Source: an uncultured Eubacterium sp.
GTDB taxonomy: Bacteria > Bacillota > Clostridia > Peptostreptococcales > Anaerovoracaceae
Reading direction: 5' to 3'
NCBI GenBank assembly: GCA_900542385.1
Contig: UQNP01000028.1
Coordinates: 1-16,943, forward strand
DNA length: 16,943 nt
The notes beneath the pieces were generated by a model. That model ran no database searches. It was given only the letters and a program-made list of their open reading frames with translations, and was not told where the DNA came from. The position numbers and the translations under genes were made by a program. Positions 15,330 through 16,943 of the stretch are shown here, piece by piece. Numbering within the stretch: position 1 is the first letter of the stretch; the number at the start of each line of letters is the position of its first letter.

Positions 15330-16135
15330 TACTCATCTCCATAGTAGTCATCGAGCCATTTTTTCAAAGTCCACGCATCTGTCTGACCCGGCGCCGACTG
15401 TTCTTTCCCCGATGCGAAAGTCATACATGATCCGTATCGTCCCGCCGCAACTCGAGTCGTCTTTCCCCATTCGCCCATAGCCAGCATTATAAGAGGCCCG
15501 ATGCCGTTCTTATGCATGAACGCAGTCGTTTTCAAAAGGTTTTCAGCATCTTCTTTACTGTAAGCCATAGCCGCCATCTTGAACATATCAGCTCCCAGCT
15601 CCTGCATACACCCTACCTTTGCCAGTATATCCGCAGGAGACGGCATACTCTCAAAGTCATGATACGACATTATGACTCTTATATCCGCTTCATGTATCCG
15701 TCCTATTCTGGAAGCAAGCACCGCTTTTGAATCTTCGCTGAGCTCCGCAGGAAGCTCTATGTCCACCATATCCACAAGCTTCGACTCGCACACGAGGTCC
15801 GTTATGCTTTCCGCCTGTTTTTCCGTCAGTTCGGTCTGCCCTCCCTGCTGTTTTGTCCTGACTGTGAATATCACAGGTTTATCTTTCGCTATGTAGTTTA
15901 TATCATCGAGTATCTTTAATATCTCAAGATAAGTGTCCTTTTCCTTCAATCTTTCATCAAGATCTCCAAGACCTGCCAAATAATAATCCGCGCGCCATTC
16001 TATCACATCACACGGCATTTTCTCCGTATCTTCACATTCATCGATTATTTCCCCGGGCACACTGCTGACAAGAGGCACAGCTACTTTCGGCCTTCCGGGT
16101 TTAAAAACAGTTTCTTTGATTTTCAACGTATCCAT
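15329..16135 (-). CDS. aroD: Type I 3-dehydroquinate dehydratase
   Basis: This shikimate-pathway enzyme converts 3-dehydroquinate to 3-dehydroshikimate through a Schiff base. The 268-residue product has EWRAD (46-50), the catalytic His159 in SYHDFE, the Schiff-base Lys186 in MFKMAAMA, Arg228 in GKTTRVAAGRYGS and the SAPGQ end (Gln251). Length is slightly above the usual 250 or so. The ATG at 16135 was chosen; an in-frame TTG at 16168 has no ribosome-binding site, although GGGAG lies a little far (about 11 nt) from the ATG. It heads the operon with ecfA1-ecfA2-ecfT-trmB. Confidence 0.94.
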   Translation of the reverse strand: MDTLKIKETVFKPGRPKVAVPLVSSVPGEIIDECEDTEKMPCDVIEWRADYYLAGLGDLDERLKEKDTYLEILKILDDINYIAKDKPVIFTVRTKQQGGQTELTEKQAESITDLVCESKLVDMVDIELPAELSEDSKAVLASRIGRIHEADIRVIMSYHDFESMPSPADILAKVGCMQELGADMFKMAAMAYSKEDAENLLKTTAFMHKNGIGPLIMLAMGEWGKTTRVAAGRYGSCMTFASGKEQSAPGQTDAWTLKKWLDDYYGDE

Positions 16136-16180
16136 ACTGATTTTCTCTCCCTTCTCTGCCCTCTCCAAAATACGTTTTTA

Positions 16181-16209
16181 ATTCTATCATTTTTTAAACG
16201 CTTTGAAAA
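16181..16209 (-). promoter_or_regulatory. Candidate promoter of the aroD-ecf-trmB operon
   Basis: On the minus strand, TTTTCA (16209-16204) and TAGAAT (16186-16181) are 17 bp apart. The -10 is good and the -35 weak. It lies between the upstream terminator and the aroD ATG, giving a leader of about 40 nt. Confidence 0.5.
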
Positions 16210-16231
16210 GTATGTAAACAAAGTCTACAAA

Positions 16232-16276
16232 ATACGAGGGGTTTTTCACGATCCCCGCCGTGAATTCCCCTCGTAT
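16232..16276 (-). terminator. Terminator after the ECF S-component gene
   Basis: ATACGAGGGG (16232-16241) and CCCCTCGTAT (16267-16276) form a perfect 10-bp stem. A second inner stem is TTCACG/CGTGAA. On the minus strand TTTTGT follows, and on the plus strand CTGTTTTTC. It lies about 55 bp past the S-component stop and separates that gene from the aroD-ecf operon. Confidence 0.75.
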
Positions 16277-16329
16277 CTGTTTTTCATATTATATTATGAC
16301 TCTGTGATATGTTTTTGATATTTTTGCAG

Positions 16330-16920
16330 TCAAGCGACTGCATGTTTTCCATGGTGTCCGCTCTGTCCGCTTTCGTCAGCCTTATACGCAAAATATGATT
16401 TTGCCGGAGTCCTGCACAATGCTTGAGAAATAATCACAGCAATAACTCCGCCTACAGCAAACTGTCCTATATTCCAAGGTATACCAAGGAGCGGAGATAT
16501 CCAGTTCCCATACATGATCCCCTCTGCGAAATAATATCCTGCCACCATGAACGCTCCTGCCGCTATCATTCCGACTATCTCTCCGGCGAGGAGCTTTCCT
16601 TTGCTGAAAGTCCCTTTCTTTGCAAACATCGCTATTATACCGCCAAGAATGAGAGCCATTATGCCTTTGATCCCAAGCGACCAAGGAGCCCATGCAGCAG
16701 CGCCTCCCACTATATCTCCCAGCATGCCGCCGAGAGCAGCTGCGACAGCGCCGTATTTCCATCCTAATACCAAAACAGCCAGGAATACCATGGCATCTCC
16801 AAAATGCACATATCCTTGAGTGAATGGGATAGGAACTCTTATGAAAAGTATCGCCACCATGATGAGGCATATCATCATAGCCGTCATAACGACCTTGAAC
16901 GTATTAGTCTTCGTGCGCAT
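16330..16920 (-). CDS. ECF transporter S component, substrate unknown
   Basis: The 196-residue, very hydrophobic protein has about six membrane segments and the PF07155-like signature FTQGYVHFGDAMVFLAVLVLGW (about 33-54), then GDIVGG and WSLGIKGIMALI. Such S components bind a vitamin or related micronutrient and dock onto EcfAAT. The substrate cannot be read from sequence. The C-terminal tail is polar and His-rich (GHHGKH, 188-193). The ATG at 16920 has GAGGG at 6-7 nt. An ATG six codons upstream would bury that site; its own upstream region lies outside the window. It is close to ecfA1-ecfA2-ecfT but separately terminated. Confidence 0.85.
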   Translation of the reverse strand: MRTKTNTFKVVMTAMMICLIMVAILFIRVPIPFTQGYVHFGDAMVFLAVLVLGWKYGAVAAALGGMLGDIVGGAAAWAPWSLGIKGIMALILGGIIAMFAKKGTFSKGKLLAGEIVGMIAAGAFMVAGYYFAEGIMYGNWISPLLGIPWNIGQFAVGGVIAVIISQALCRTPAKSYFAYKADESGQSGHHGKHAVA

Positions 16921-16943
16921 AGCAAACCCTCTTTTCATTCAGC

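Noticed and set aside
1..16943. CRISPR arrays, tRNA or rRNA genes, phage or defence modules
   Set aside because: I found no regularly spaced repeats, no tRNA cloverleaf or rRNA-like sequence, and no integrase, toxin or nuclease genes.

Overview
The window looks like chromosomal DNA of a low-to-moderate-GC Firmicute, most likely a member of class Clostridia. The evidence is the S10 ribosomal protein operon order, strong AGGAGG ribosome-binding sites, sigma-A promoters with 16-17 bp spacers, an ECF-type vitamin transporter module, a SpoIIQ-like LytM protein and a uridine-kinase-like protein fused to ThrRS-like domains. A finer placement cannot be justified from sequence reading alone. Almost everything is on the minus strand; the M23/SpoIIQ-like gene is the only convincing plus-strand gene.

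Region 1 (1-6420, minus). This is the S10 operon in the order rpsJ-rplC-rplD-rplW-rplB-rpsS-rplV-rpsC-rplP-rpmC-rpsQ-rplN-rplX-rplE, with rplE cut by the window edge. Gaps are about 10-25 bp, with TAATG stop-start overlaps at rplD/rplW and rplP/rpmC. A clear promoter (TTGCAT, 17 bp, TATACT) lies about 250 nt upstream of rpsJ. It gives a long structured leader with a terminator-like hairpin, as expected for r-protein feedback control. Two things stand out in the operon: a compact, folded element of about 98 nt between rpsJ and rplC, and a charged C-terminal extension of about 80 residues on ribosomal protein S3.

Region 2 (6421-7149). This stretch is gene-poor and AT-rich. It holds a strong bidirectional terminator and a perfect 12-bp inverted repeat about 170 bp apart, one arm of which forms a 10-bp palindrome with its flank.

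Region 3 (7150-11280, minus). Three transcription units lie here, each with its own recognisable promoter: a nucleoside kinase plus LUD-domain protein pair; a small YdbC/PC4-like protein behind a near-consensus promoter; and a class I aminotransferase.

Region 4 (11281-12180). A plus-strand membrane-anchored LytM/M23 protein resembling SpoIIQ converges on trmB and shares a bidirectional terminator with it.

Region 5 (12179-16943, minus). An operon aroD-ecfA1-ecfA2-ecfT-trmB has mostly overlapping stop/start codons. It is preceded by a separately terminated gene for an ECF transporter S component. The ECF ATPases and EcfT probably energise uptake by that S component and by others elsewhere in the genome. 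aroD contributes to the shikimate pathway, and trmB modifies tRNA.

I saw no rRNA, tRNA, CRISPR array, transposase, phage gene or defence system. Most of the window is housekeeping DNA, and the items worth a second look are RNA-level or intergenic.
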